A stretch of DNA of 30,213 nt from an uncultured Collinsella sp. (GTDB lineage Bacteria > Actinomycetota > Coriobacteriia > Coriobacteriales > Coriobacteriaceae): the NCBI GenBank assembly GCA_900545555.1, contig UQZI01000020.1, positions 1-30,213 on the forward strand. The letters run 5' to 3'. Of the stretch, positions 22,841-30,213 are shown piece after piece. The first letter of the stretch is position 1, and each line of letters begins with the position of its first letter. The translations under genes were made by a program, and so were the position numbers. The notes below the pieces were generated by a model. That model worked only from the letters and a program-made list of their open reading frames with translations, did not search any database and was not told the origin of the DNA.

Positions 22841-24454
22841 TTACGCCTTGACGGTCGCAACGCCCCTGAAGGACATGCTCGTCGTACCGATGCCCTTGAA
22901 GCCATCGAGGGCCTCGCCGTTGGGCGCAGTGGACGGATCGTCCCAGGAAGCGGAGACGGTCTTGACGTGGACAACGGGATACAGAACGGCGTTGTCGGCA
23001 ATGATGTCGAAGCACTCGTTCCACTTCTTCTGCTGCTCATCGCCCTCAGCGGCAAGAGCCTCGTCCATGAGACCGTGGAGCTTCTGCCACTCAGCGGACT
23101 CCTTCCACGGGCAACGGGTCTGCATCCAGACGTTGTCGCCGTACCACCAGTTGAGCAGCAGGTCGGGGTCGGCGCCGAAGCAGGAAGGATCGCCAGGGGC
23201 AAGGAGGATATCGTAGGCCTCGCCGCCGTCGATGGCAGCGTAGGTGGCCGGCGAGGTATCGGTCTGGATGGTCACATCGAAGCCGAGGGCGTCGAGGTCG
23301 TTCTTGACCTGGGCGGCCATGCCCTTAATCTGCTCGTTGTCGGTGGTGCGCAGGGTGATGGCACCCGGGGTGATGCCAGACTCCTCGATGAGCTTCTTAG
23401 CCTTCTTGGCGTCGGTCTTGTACACCGTGGAAGCCTCATGATAGTTGGTGAAGCTCTTGGGCAGGTAGCAGCTGGCAGCGGTGGCAAGGCCGGCGAAGGT
23501 GTTGCTGACCATCTTCTCGGTGTCGAGCGCATACATGACAGCCTGACGGACCTTGACGTTGTTCCAAGGCTCCTTGGCGACGTTGAACATGATGAAGCGG
23601 GTGCCGAAACCCTGAACGTTATCGATCTTGCAGCCGGCGCTCTCGAGCTGGTCGACGGCGTCAGCGGTAACGAGCTCCATAACGAGCGTGGAGCCCTCCT
23701 GCTGAGCGGTAACGCGAGCGGTGGGGTCGGTCAGGATGCTGTACTGGATCTTCTTATCCTCGGCAGCATACTCACCGTTGTACTCGGGGTTGGGAACCAG
23801 GGTGATCTCGGTATCGGAGATAGAGTCGTACATCCAGGGGCCGGAGCCGATCGGCTGCTTGGCGCGATCCTCCTCGGTCTGGGTGGCCGGGGTAACGCGG
23901 ACGATGGCCAGACGATCCTTGAGCAGGGAGAAGTTGGGGACCTTGGTCTTGACCGTCACGGTGCTGGCGTCCTTGGCCTCGATGGACTCGAAGGGCTGGA
24001 AGAACGGAGCATAGGTAGCGGAAGCGGCGCAAGCGGTGTAGGAGGCAACGACATCGTCAGCGGTGACCTCGGTGCCATCGGAGAACTTGGCGCCCTTGCG
24101 GATGGTGACCTCGAAAGTGGTGTCGTCCACAGACTTGGGATCGTCGGTGGCGAGCTCTTTGAAGGTGCTGTAGTCGTGGTAATCGATGCCGTAGAGGCCC
24201 TCGACGACGTGCCAGTTAGCACCCAGGCCCACAGCGGAGCCGGTGCTGGCGGGATCGAAGCTGGACGGAGCGTAAGCGGAACCAGCGGTGATCACGCCGC
24301 CGCCACGGTTGGCGGAATCGGTGGAACCGGAAGCGGAACCCTCGTCGCTAGAGCTGCCACCGCAGCCGGTGAGACCAAGCCCTGCGACAGCAGCGACGCT
24401 GCCGGTGAGGCCGAGGAACGAACGCCTGGACATACCCTTGTTGATGATGGCCAT
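22841..24454 (-). CDS. Solute-binding lipoprotein, SBP family 5 (probable sialic acid binding)
   Basis: An extracellular binding lipoprotein of 537 residues and the first gene of the sat/nan operon. TAGGAGA five bases before the ATG at 24454 sets the start. The signal peptide has a twin-arginine-like motif (SRRSFLGL), a hydrophobic core and a lipobox LTGC with Cys31, followed by a Gly/Ser/Asp-rich linker. The body has SBP family 5 features such as FDPASTGSA near the start, KVRQAVMYALDTEKM midway and GGEAYDILLAPGDPS later. The fold is that of peptide-binding proteins, but the operon encodes sialic acid catabolism, so Neu5Ac is the likely ligand, as for SatA in Haemophilus ducreyi. Peptide binding cannot be excluded. 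Confidence 0.88.
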   Translation of the reverse strand: MAIINKGMSRRSFLGLTGSVAAVAGLGLTGCGGSSSDEGSASGSTDSANRGGGVITAGSAYAPSSFDPASTGSAVGLGANWHVVEGLYGIDYHDYSTFKELATDDPKSVDDTTFEVTIRKGAKFSDGTEVTADDVVASYTACAASATYAPFFQPFESIEAKDASTVTVKTKVPNFSLLKDRLAIVRVTPATQTEEDRAKQPIGSGPWMYDSISDTEITLVPNPEYNGEYAAEDKKIQYSILTDPTARVTAQQEGSTLVMELVTADAVDQLESAGCKIDNVQGFGTRFIMFNVAKEPWNNVKVRQAVMYALDTEKMVSNTFAGLATAASCYLPKSFTNYHEASTVYKTDAKKAKKLIEESGITPGAITLRTTDNEQIKGMAAQVKNDLDALGFDVTIQTDTSPATYAAIDGGEAYDILLAPGDPSCFGADPDLLLNWWYGDNVWMQTRCPWKESAEWQKLHGLMDEALAAEGDEQQKKWNECFDIIADNAVLYPVVHVKTVSASWDDPSTAPNGEALDGFKGIGTTSMSFRGVATVKA

Positions 24455-24590
24455 GTCTTCTCCTATCAATAGAGAATCTTACCCGGGAGCACCTAGACGT
24501 GCCCCCGCGCAACTTGCGGACGATATATACCTTACCTACCGACGAACCCAACTGAGGTGCCGCGCTCGGCGACCGATACATACATACGCT

Positions 24591-24613
24591 TGAACGGTAT
24601 TTACTACCGTTCA
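24591..24613. promoter_or_regulatory. Operator-like dyad over the predicted sat/nan -10 region
   Basis: TGAACGGTA (24591-24599) and TACCGTTCA (24605-24613) are perfect nine-base arms around a five-base centre. The predicted -10 element lies inside this dyad, the classic place for a repressor site. No regulator gene is in the window, so the protein that binds it is unknown. Confidence 0.5.
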
Positions 24614-24629
24614 CCGAATTCATTGACAA
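24601..24629 (-). promoter_or_regulatory. Possible sat/nan promoter
   Basis: On the minus strand TTGTCA (24629-24624), a 17-base spacer and TAGTAA (24606-24601) form a candidate promoter. The -35 is close to consensus, the -10 only moderate. Overlap with the dyad at 24591-24613 supports a regulated promoter here. Confidence 0.4.
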
Positions 24630-24819
24630 ACGATTCGCCAGACAGTATGTATCGACGAGGTGAGATATCAGTCTTCGTCAACCCGCAGGATAGCAGGGTT
24701 GTTCACCATGGCTAGTCAAACGTTTTAGCGTTAATTAAACCCGAAATCGGCTGGTAATCGCCGTGAAATAAATGATTGAAAATCACGCAATCATGTATAT
24801 CAGTTGTTTAGAGGCGTGT

Positions 24820-26766
24820 TTAGTTTTCGGATTGCTTTGCCGCCGCCTCGGCGCGCTCGGCATTCCATGCAACGAGCGCCTCGTGAACCGCTTTGGCGAC
24901 ATCGGCAGGAATGCCTCGAACTTCCGCGATCTCTTGCTCGCTCGCCGCGCGCAAACGCTTCATCGAGCCAAAATGGCGCATAAGGGCACGTTTTCTGGTG
25001 GGTCCCACGCCTGGAACGTCATCGAGTACCGAAACCGTCATGGCTTTATCGCGCAATTCGCGATGGAACGTGATGGCAAAACGGTGCGATTCATCGCGCA
25101 CCTGTTTAATTAGATAGAGCGACGCGGACCCGGTCGGCAGCACGACTGGAGTCTCGTCCCAAGGCACGAAAACCTCCTCATCGGCCTTTGCCAAGCCACA
25201 AACTGGTATATCGAGCCCAAGAGCCTCAAGTTGCTTGATCGCAGCGGTCAATTGCGGCTTACCGCCATCGACAACGAGCAAATCGGGGCGCGAGCCAAAG
25301 CGCTCGTCGGCCATACGCTCGGGAGCATAACGTCGTCCCAAAACCTCGGACATCGACACGAAGTCGTTTGCCTCGTCCAATTCGGCCTGAATTTTAAAAC
25401 GACGATACTGACTCTTGTCGGCGCGCCCGTTGGTAAACACCACCATCGAGGCGACCGTGAAGGTGCCATGCAGTGTAGAGATATCGAAGCACTCGATACG
25501 CAACGGCGGCGATGGCAGCGCCAACGCACTTTCGAGCTCCAGGAGCGCTTGATTGGTGCGGTCGTCAGCGTACCCCGTTCGCATCATGTAGCGCATGAGA
25601 GCATGGCGCGCATTTTTGGATGCCATATCGAGCAGACGGTGCTTTTCGCCACGCTGCGGCCTATGGAGATGGCAGGAACGCTCACGCTTGCCCGCAAGCC
25701 ACTCCCCCAGCGCCTCCGCATCCTCAAGCTCGACGGAAAGGTTGACCTCAGCTGGAATATCAGCCGTCTCGTCGTAATAGCGCTTAAGAAAGCCCGACTG
25801 GAGCTCTTCCTCGTCAACATCAAGACCCTTGTCGAGAATGAACTCGCAGGTGCGAACTGTTCGGCCCTCGCGAACGACGAAGACGCAAGCGGCGGAGATG
25901 GTCTCCTCGCGATAGAAACCGATGACATCTATATCGACACTGGAGGGAAAAACGACTTGCTGACGATCGTCCAGACCCCTGATGACCTCCAAACGACGTT
26001 TGACGCGTGCCGCGCGCTCAAAGTCGAGCGCCTCAGCGGCATCCGTCATCTCGGAGGTCAGCTCATCGACGACATCCTTGCGATGGCCCGACAAAAAGCG
26101 CTCGACACGCTTGACGTTCTTGGCATAGTCTGCCGGGGAAATCACGCCGACACACGCACCCGGGCCGCGCCCGACATGGTAGTCAAAGCAGGGGCGCCCG
26201 TTTTGCGCGCAAATCATATTGACGATGTCTTCCTCGCCCTTGTGGGACTCGACGATACGGCGACAACGACGCCACTCCGCACAGGATGCGGAGCAGATGG
26301 GGATAACCTTGCGCAGCGTATCTATCGTCTCACGTGCCGCGCGGCTATCGGTATAAGGTCCAAAATAGCGCGTTCCCGGCTTATGACGCTCACGCGTGTA
26401 TTTGATAGCGGGATACAGGTCGCCCTTTGTAATGGCGATAAAGGGGTAGCTCTTGTCATCCTTGAGGTCGACGTTAAAGTACGGATGGTACTGACCAATC
26501 AAATTGCGCTCGAGCACCAACGCCTCGTGCTCGGTCTCCACCACGATATAGTCAAAGCTCGCCACCAGCTGCATCATCAGCGGGATCTTCTGGCGCTCGT
26601 CCTGCAGCGTCACGTACTGACGCATACGGGCGCGCAGGTTTTTCGCCTTGCCCACGTAGATGACATCGCCCTTGGCGTCTTTCCAAAGGTAGCAGCCGGG
26701 CTGCGTGGGAACGCGCGAAACCTGCTCGGCAAGCGTTGGAATGTTGTCGTGACCGGCCACGCGCAC
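24820..26766 (-). CDS. uvrC: Excinuclease ABC subunit C
   Basis: The nuclease that makes both incisions in UvrABC nucleotide excision repair. The 648-residue protein has an N-terminal GIY-YIG domain (GCYLWKDAKGDVIYVGKAKNLRARM), a UVR segment (ALDFERAARVKRRLEVIRGL), an RNase H-like second nuclease domain (RIECFDISTLHGTF, LLVVDGGKPQL) and C-terminal helix-hairpin-helix repeats (LDDVPGVGPTRKRALMRHFGS). The start is a GTG directly after the murJ stop, with only a weak ribosome-binding site, so translation probably depends on murJ; a GTG two codons later is possible. In many actinobacteria uvrC lies just before rapZ, whereas here the sat/nan operon is between them. Confidence 0.96.
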   Translation of the reverse strand: MRVAGHDNIPTLAEQVSRVPTQPGCYLWKDAKGDVIYVGKAKNLRARMRQYVTLQDERQKIPLMMQLVASFDYIVVETEHEALVLERNLIGQYHPYFNVDLKDDKSYPFIAITKGDLYPAIKYTRERHKPGTRYFGPYTDSRAARETIDTLRKVIPICSASCAEWRRCRRIVESHKGEEDIVNMICAQNGRPCFDYHVGRGPGACVGVISPADYAKNVKRVERFLSGHRKDVVDELTSEMTDAAEALDFERAARVKRRLEVIRGLDDRQQVVFPSSVDIDVIGFYREETISAACVFVVREGRTVRTCEFILDKGLDVDEEELQSGFLKRYYDETADIPAEVNLSVELEDAEALGEWLAGKRERSCHLHRPQRGEKHRLLDMASKNARHALMRYMMRTGYADDRTNQALLELESALALPSPPLRIECFDISTLHGTFTVASMVVFTNGRADKSQYRRFKIQAELDEANDFVSMSEVLGRRYAPERMADERFGSRPDLLVVDGGKPQLTAAIKQLEALGLDIPVCGLAKADEEVFVPWDETPVVLPTGSASLYLIKQVRDESHRFAITFHRELRDKAMTVSVLDDVPGVGPTRKRALMRHFGSMKRLRAASEQEIAEVRGIPADVAKAVHEALVAWNAERAEAAAKQSEN

Positions 26767-28449
26767 CTACTTGCGACGAATCAGCGCCGAGACCTCGGGC
26801 ATCTTAAGGACGACGGCAAGGCCAAAGGTAACAGCAAGCGAGACGACACCCGCAACGCAAACGTAGCCAAGAGTAATCAGAATCGAGCCGCCAAGTGCCC
26901 CGACAAAGTGCTCAAGCGCCCACATGACGCCGGCGCCTGCGGCAGCACCCAGGCCACCGAGCAAAAGGCCAAAGAAACCGCCATGCAGGATAGATTTAAC
27001 CTGAAGACCACGCAGACGACGACGCAGCCACCACAGCGAGCAACCGACCAAGATCACGTAGTCGACGACATACGAAAGCGCGATTGCCGGCATACCGAAG
27101 CCCAGCACAACGCCAAACAGCAGAACCGAGCCGGCCTGGCCGATGGCGGAATACAGACAATAGCGGCTATAGGGCTTCATGTCGAGCAAGGCAGAGAAGC
27201 TCTTCTGCATCAGCACGACCACGCCGTAGAGCGGCAGGGAAAGTGCCAGGTAGATAAGGAACTCCGACACCAGCGCCACACCGGACTCATCGAACTTGCC
27301 AGCGCAGTAGATCATGTTGAGCGGACGCGCGAAGACAATCAGGTACAGCGCGAATGGAATCAGGAAGAACAGCATCTGGGCGACGCCACGCGAAATGCCC
27401 GTGCGGACGCTGTCGTAATCCTTCTCCTGTGCGTCGTGAGAGAGCTCGGTATAGAGCGCCGTCGAAAGCGAGGCGGCAATCAGCGCGTAGGGCAGCGTGT
27501 ACCACAGGCGCGCATAGGCGATGACGGAAGGACCAGTCTCGGGCTGGACCACCAGCGCAGCAGCGTTGGTGACAGAAGTCGAGACAAACATGCACACCGT
27601 GGCGAGCAGCGTCGGGATACCGAGCGCAATCGTCTGGCGCAGTGCGGGGTCCTTAAAGTCGATATGGATATGGGGATGCACGCCGTGCTTGCCAAGCGCG
27701 GGGATCTGACATGCCATCTGAACAAAGACACCGAGGGTCGTACCGGCCGCAATCAAGATGATGCCGGCACGTTCGCCAAACTGTGCGGACACGGGCGCAA
27801 AGCCCATAAAGCTCGCAATGACGATCACATTGTTGAGGACCGGGGCAAACGTCGACCAGAAGTAGTCGCGGTGTGCGTTGAGGACGCCCGAAAACACCGA
27901 GCCCAAACCATAAAACAGAATCTGGATGGCAAAGAAACGGAACATGAACGCAGCGGTATCCATGCTGCCGCCGTCACCCGAAAGGAACGATTGCGTCCAG
28001 ATAAAGCCCGGGGCGAACACGGTCCCCAGCAACGAAATGCCACCCAGCACCAATAGCAGAATACCGAGCAGGTTGCCCACGTACTCGTTAGAGGCCTCGC
28101 GACCCTGCTCACGCCTCACGCCCATGTACACGGGCAAAAACGCCGTCACGAGCATGCCGCCCATCACGAGTTCGTAGAGCATATTGGGCAGGTTGTTGGC
28201 GACCTGATAGGAAGACGAGAGCAGCGACATGCCGATAGCGGCCGCCATTGCCCACGTGCGGATAAAACCGGTGACGCGAGACACGATGGTCAGGATGGTC
28301 ATAAGCCCGGCGGAACGACCAACCGTGGAGTAGTCCGACGAGCCCATGTCGTCAGTGTCGTCTCGCGACGAAGAAGCTTCGGATGAGGGTGTCTGAGGCG
28401 CAGATTCTTTTGCAAAATGAGCTCCGCACTTCAATTCTTCCTGCGGCAT
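26767..28449 (-). CDS. murJ: Lipid II flippase MurJ (MviN family)
   Basis: An integral membrane protein of 560 residues that moves lipid II across the membrane for peptidoglycan synthesis. A hydrophilic N-terminus rich in Ser, Asp and Glu (about 1-45) precedes some 14 hydrophobic helices. MATE/MurJ-type motifs include SRVTGFIRTWAMAAAIG and SYQVANNLPNMLYELVMGG in the first helices, and LSTALYTELSHDAQEKD midway. GAGAGGA before the ATG lies in the end of ybaK, three bases upstream. A shorter start at the internal Met35 is possible but less well supported. It is followed directly by uvrC in the same transcript. Confidence 0.95.
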   Translation of the reverse strand: MPQEELKCGAHFAKESAPQTPSSEASSSRDDTDDMGSSDYSTVGRSAGLMTILTIVSRVTGFIRTWAMAAAIGMSLLSSSYQVANNLPNMLYELVMGGMLVTAFLPVYMGVRREQGREASNEYVGNLLGILLLVLGGISLLGTVFAPGFIWTQSFLSGDGGSMDTAAFMFRFFAIQILFYGLGSVFSGVLNAHRDYFWSTFAPVLNNVIVIASFMGFAPVSAQFGERAGIILIAAGTTLGVFVQMACQIPALGKHGVHPHIHIDFKDPALRQTIALGIPTLLATVCMFVSTSVTNAAALVVQPETGPSVIAYARLWYTLPYALIAASLSTALYTELSHDAQEKDYDSVRTGISRGVAQMLFFLIPFALYLIVFARPLNMIYCAGKFDESGVALVSEFLIYLALSLPLYGVVVLMQKSFSALLDMKPYSRYCLYSAIGQAGSVLLFGVVLGFGMPAIALSYVVDYVILVGCSLWWLRRRLRGLQVKSILHGGFFGLLLGGLGAAAGAGVMWALEHFVGALGGSILITLGYVCVAGVVSLAVTFGLAVVLKMPEVSALIRRK

Positions 28450-28452
28450 CGC

Positions 28453-28953
28453 TCAGTCCTCTCTCGTAATCGGGGCGACCGTCGCCCCGCAAAATGCAAT
28501 TAAATCATCAGGTGCAAGCTCAAGCTGATAACCACGCTTGCCTCCCGAAATAAAAATGGTATCCCAAAGGACACATGTCTCATCAATGAGCGTCCGGTAG
28601 CGTTTTTTCATACCGACCGGACTGCAGCCGCCGCGAACGTAGCCAGTCGCCGCAAGCAAATCCTTCACATGCATCATGGCCAAGGACTTCTCCCCCGCGG
28701 CACGCGCGGCGGACTTTAGATCGAGCTCGTCGGCAACAGGGATGCAGCACACGACGTGGTCGTTGGACGGCGTCACGCAGACCAAGGTCTTAAATCCTTG
28801 ACCGGGCTCCTCGCCAAGCTGCTCCGAAATCGCGACCCCCAGGCCCGCCGACTCATCACCATCGTCTTCGTACGTATGTAGAACATAGGAAATGCCGGCG
28901 CTTTCCAGCTCGCGCATCGCATTGGTTTTTGGCGTCTTTACAGCCTTTGCCAT
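28453..28953 (-). CDS. ybaK: YbaK/EbsC family Cys-tRNA(Pro) deacylase
   Basis: A trans-editing enzyme expected to remove Cys wrongly attached to tRNA(Pro). The ATG at 28953, with AAAGGAT upstream, gives 166 residues, the family's usual size, beginning MAKAVKTPKTNAMRELE; an in-frame extension upstream is not conserved. Family motifs include VVCCIPVADELDLKSAARAAGEKS and GYVRGGCSPVGMKK, the latter containing the substrate-binding glycine-rich loop. It lies three bases before murJ, with which it is surely co-transcribed, and about 130 bases after uvrA. Substrate specificity within the YbaK/ProX group is inferred from these motifs. Confidence 0.92.
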   Translation of the reverse strand: MAKAVKTPKTNAMRELESAGISYVLHTYEDDGDESAGLGVAISEQLGEEPGQGFKTLVCVTPSNDHVVCCIPVADELDLKSAARAAGEKSLAMMHVKDLLAATGYVRGGCSPVGMKKRYRTLIDETCVLWDTIFISGGKRGYQLELAPDDLIAFCGATVAPITRED

Positions 28954-29034
28954 GGCATATCCTTTCCCTCGCATTCGGACGCAAGGATTAAGTATATGTC
29001 CAATTCGGCTGCATACGTCACTTCGACACAGCAA

Positions 29035-29065
29035 GCGCCATCGAATCACAAGGAGTCGATGGCGC
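29035..29065 (-). terminator. Hairpin downstream of uvrA
   Basis: GCGCCATCGA (29035-29044) pairs perfectly with TCGATGGCGC (29056-29065) 20 bases after the uvrA stop. The minus strand continues TTGCTGTG, only a weak T-rich tail, so termination is likely but not certain. Confidence 0.55.
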
Positions 29066-29085
29066 CCATAAACTGAATCGCCTAT

Positions 29086-30213
29086 TTATTGAGCATCAAG
29101 TTGAGCCTGACGCTCCCGGTCACGCCTGAGCAACGGCGCCAAAAACTTGCCCGTATAACTCTGCGGACAGTCCGCAACCTGCTCCGGTGTGCCCGAAACC
29201 ACGACGGTTCCGCCGCCGTTACCGCCCTCGGGGCCCATATCGATCAGGCGGTCGGCAACCTTGATGACATCAAGGTTGTGTTCAATCACCAGCACCGTGT
29301 TGCCCGCATCGACCAAGCGCTGCAGCACATCGAGCAGCTGGCGGACGTCCTCAAAATGAAGGCCGGTCGTCGGCTCATCCAAAATATAGAACGTCTTGCC
29401 CGTCTGGCGTCGATGAAGCTCCTTGGCGAGCTTCACACGCTGCGCCTCGCCGCCCGAGAGCGTCGTAGCGGGCTGGCCCAGGCTCACGTAGCCCAAGCCT
29501 ACATCGTACAGCGTCTGGAGCTTGCGCTTAATCTGCGGGATATTCCCAAAGAAGGCCAGTGCCTCGGTGACGCTCATGTCGAGCACGTCCGAGATAGTCT
29601 TACCACGGTAGGTGACCTCAAGCGTCTCGCGGTTATAGCGTTTGCCGCCGCAGACCTCACAGGGGACATAGATATCGGGAAGGAAGTGCATCTCGATCTT
29701 AATTTGTCCGTCGCCCTTGCATGCTTCGCAGCGACCGCCGCTCACGTTAAAGGAGAAACGTCCCGGCGAGTAGCCGCGCGCCTTCGACTCCGGCGTACTC
29801 GCAAACAGCGCGCGAAGATCATCCCACAGGCCAATGTACGTAGCAGGGTTGGAACGCGGCGTGCGGCCAATCGGCGACTGGTCGATATCGATAACCTTAT
29901 CGATACACTCGATGCCCTCGATTTTCTTATACGGACCCACAGGGCGCGTCGAACGGTGAATGGCATTCGTAAGGGCAGGTGCGATAGTGTCGGTAACCAG
30001 GGAGCTCTTACCCGATCCCGACACGCCGGTAACGACCGTAAGCGTACCAAACTCGATCTTGGCGGTAACGTTTTTGAGGTTGTTGGCGCGGGCGCCCGTG
30101 ATCTTAAGGCAGCCGCGACCGGGCTTGCGGCGCTCATCGGGAACCCGGATCATTCGTTTGCCGGTCAGATAAGCGCCCGTCATCGACTCGGGACACGCCA
30201 TGATATCGGCAGG
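29086..30213 (-). CDS. uvrA: Excinuclease ABC subunit A, C-terminal part (gene runs past the window)
   Basis: The damage-recognising ATPase of nucleotide excision repair. Only the last 375 codons are inside the window; the frame stays open to the right edge, and the first ATG in view is internal, since full UvrA has about 940 residues. Visible are YLTGKRMIRVP, the second Walker A GVSGSGKSSL, the zinc module (CEACKGDGQ ... CEVCGGKRYN), the ABC signature LSGGEAQRVKLAKEL, Walker B ILDEPTTGLH and the switch region VIEHNLDVI. The C-terminus (RRDRERQAQLDAQ) is unremarkable. It is followed by a hairpin and then ybaK. Confidence 0.96.
   Translation of the reverse strand, partial: PADIMACPESMTGAYLTGKRMIRVPDERRKPGRGCLKITGARANNLKNVTAKIEFGTLTVVTGVSGSGKSSLVTDTIAPALTNAIHRSTRPVGPYKKIEGIECIDKVIDIDQSPIGRTPRSNPATYIGLWDDLRALFASTPESKARGYSPGRFSFNVSGGRCEACKGDGQIKIEMHFLPDIYVPCEVCGGKRYNRETLEVTYRGKTISDVLDMSVTEALAFFGNIPQIKRKLQTLYDVGLGYVSLGQPATTLSGGEAQRVKLAKELHRRQTGKTFYILDEPTTGLHFEDVRQLLDVLQRLVDAGNTVLVIEHNLDVIKVADRLIDMGPEGGNGGGTVVVSGTPEQVADCPQSYTGKFLAPLLRRDRERQAQLDAQ

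Larger units (their letters stand above)
24455..24819 (-). promoter_or_regulatory. Control region of the sat/nan operon
   Basis: This 365-base gap between uvrC and the binding-protein gene has no coding frame and is much more AT-rich than its surroundings. It holds a candidate promoter (24601-24629), a dyad with nine-base arms (24591-24613), wider ten-base arms (24574-24583 and 24645-24654), an AAACGTTT palindrome (24718-24725) and a weak stem just after uvrC (ATGATTG at 24772-24778, CAATCAT at 24788-24794) followed by TTATTT on the minus strand, which could end the uvrC transcript. The leader from the promoter to the first gene would be about 140 bases. Confidence 0.6.

Noticed and set aside
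1..30213. tRNA or rRNA genes
   Set aside because: No cloverleaf-like or rRNA sequence was recognised in the intergenic regions; a tRNAscan-SE and Infernal run would settle this.

Overview
The window looks like chromosome of a Gram-positive, GC-rich member of the Coriobacteriia, most likely Collinsella or a close relative. This is judged from protein style, gene content and order (rapZ-whiA-gap-pgk-tpiA-gpmI-secG, uvrA/uvrC/murJ) and gut-type sugar catabolism, not from a database search. Every convincing gene is on the minus strand, so transcription runs from high to low coordinates.

Layout in the direction of transcription: (1) 30213-24820, housekeeping: the 3' part of uvrA, then a tight ybaK-murJ-uvrC run. 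(2) 24819-14027, a sialic-acid uptake and breakdown operon: a lipoprotein binding protein, a permease, a permease-ATPase fusion, a second ATPase, two tandem CE7-type esterase paralogues (one without its catalytic serine), an N-acetylneuraminate lyase, a ROK kinase and the ManNAc-6-P epimerase NanE, closed by a terminator-like hairpin. (3) 14013-12157, rapZ-whiA, with no yvcK between them. (4) 11963-7233, lower glycolysis: gap with its own promoter and terminator, then overlapping pgk-tpiA-gpmI and a strong terminator. (5) 7123-6820, secG with a terminator. (6) 6578-634, an oligopeptide transporter in the order oppA-B-C-D-F. (7) 633-1, a non-coding region with several hairpins, including two related nested inverted-repeat elements.

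Functional reading: the sat/nan operon would import sialic acid, possibly deacetylate it, split it to ManNAc and pyruvate, phosphorylate ManNAc and epimerise it to GlcNAc-6-P. NagA and NagB, a sialidase and a dedicated regulator are not in the window. Pyruvate and, after deamination, fructose-6-P would feed the glycolytic genes a few kb downstream. The operon sits between uvrC and rapZ, genes that are often close neighbours in actinobacteria, so it looks like an insertion into a conserved core cluster.

Most worth a second look: the two hairpin elements at 188-312 and 494-617, which keep the same internal-loop sequences while their stems differ but stay paired; the 96-nt near-continuous hairpin between the lyase and the kinase; the esterase paralogue with Gly in place of the nucleophilic Ser; the permease-ATPase fusion; and the nested operator-like dyads over the predicted sat/nan promoter.
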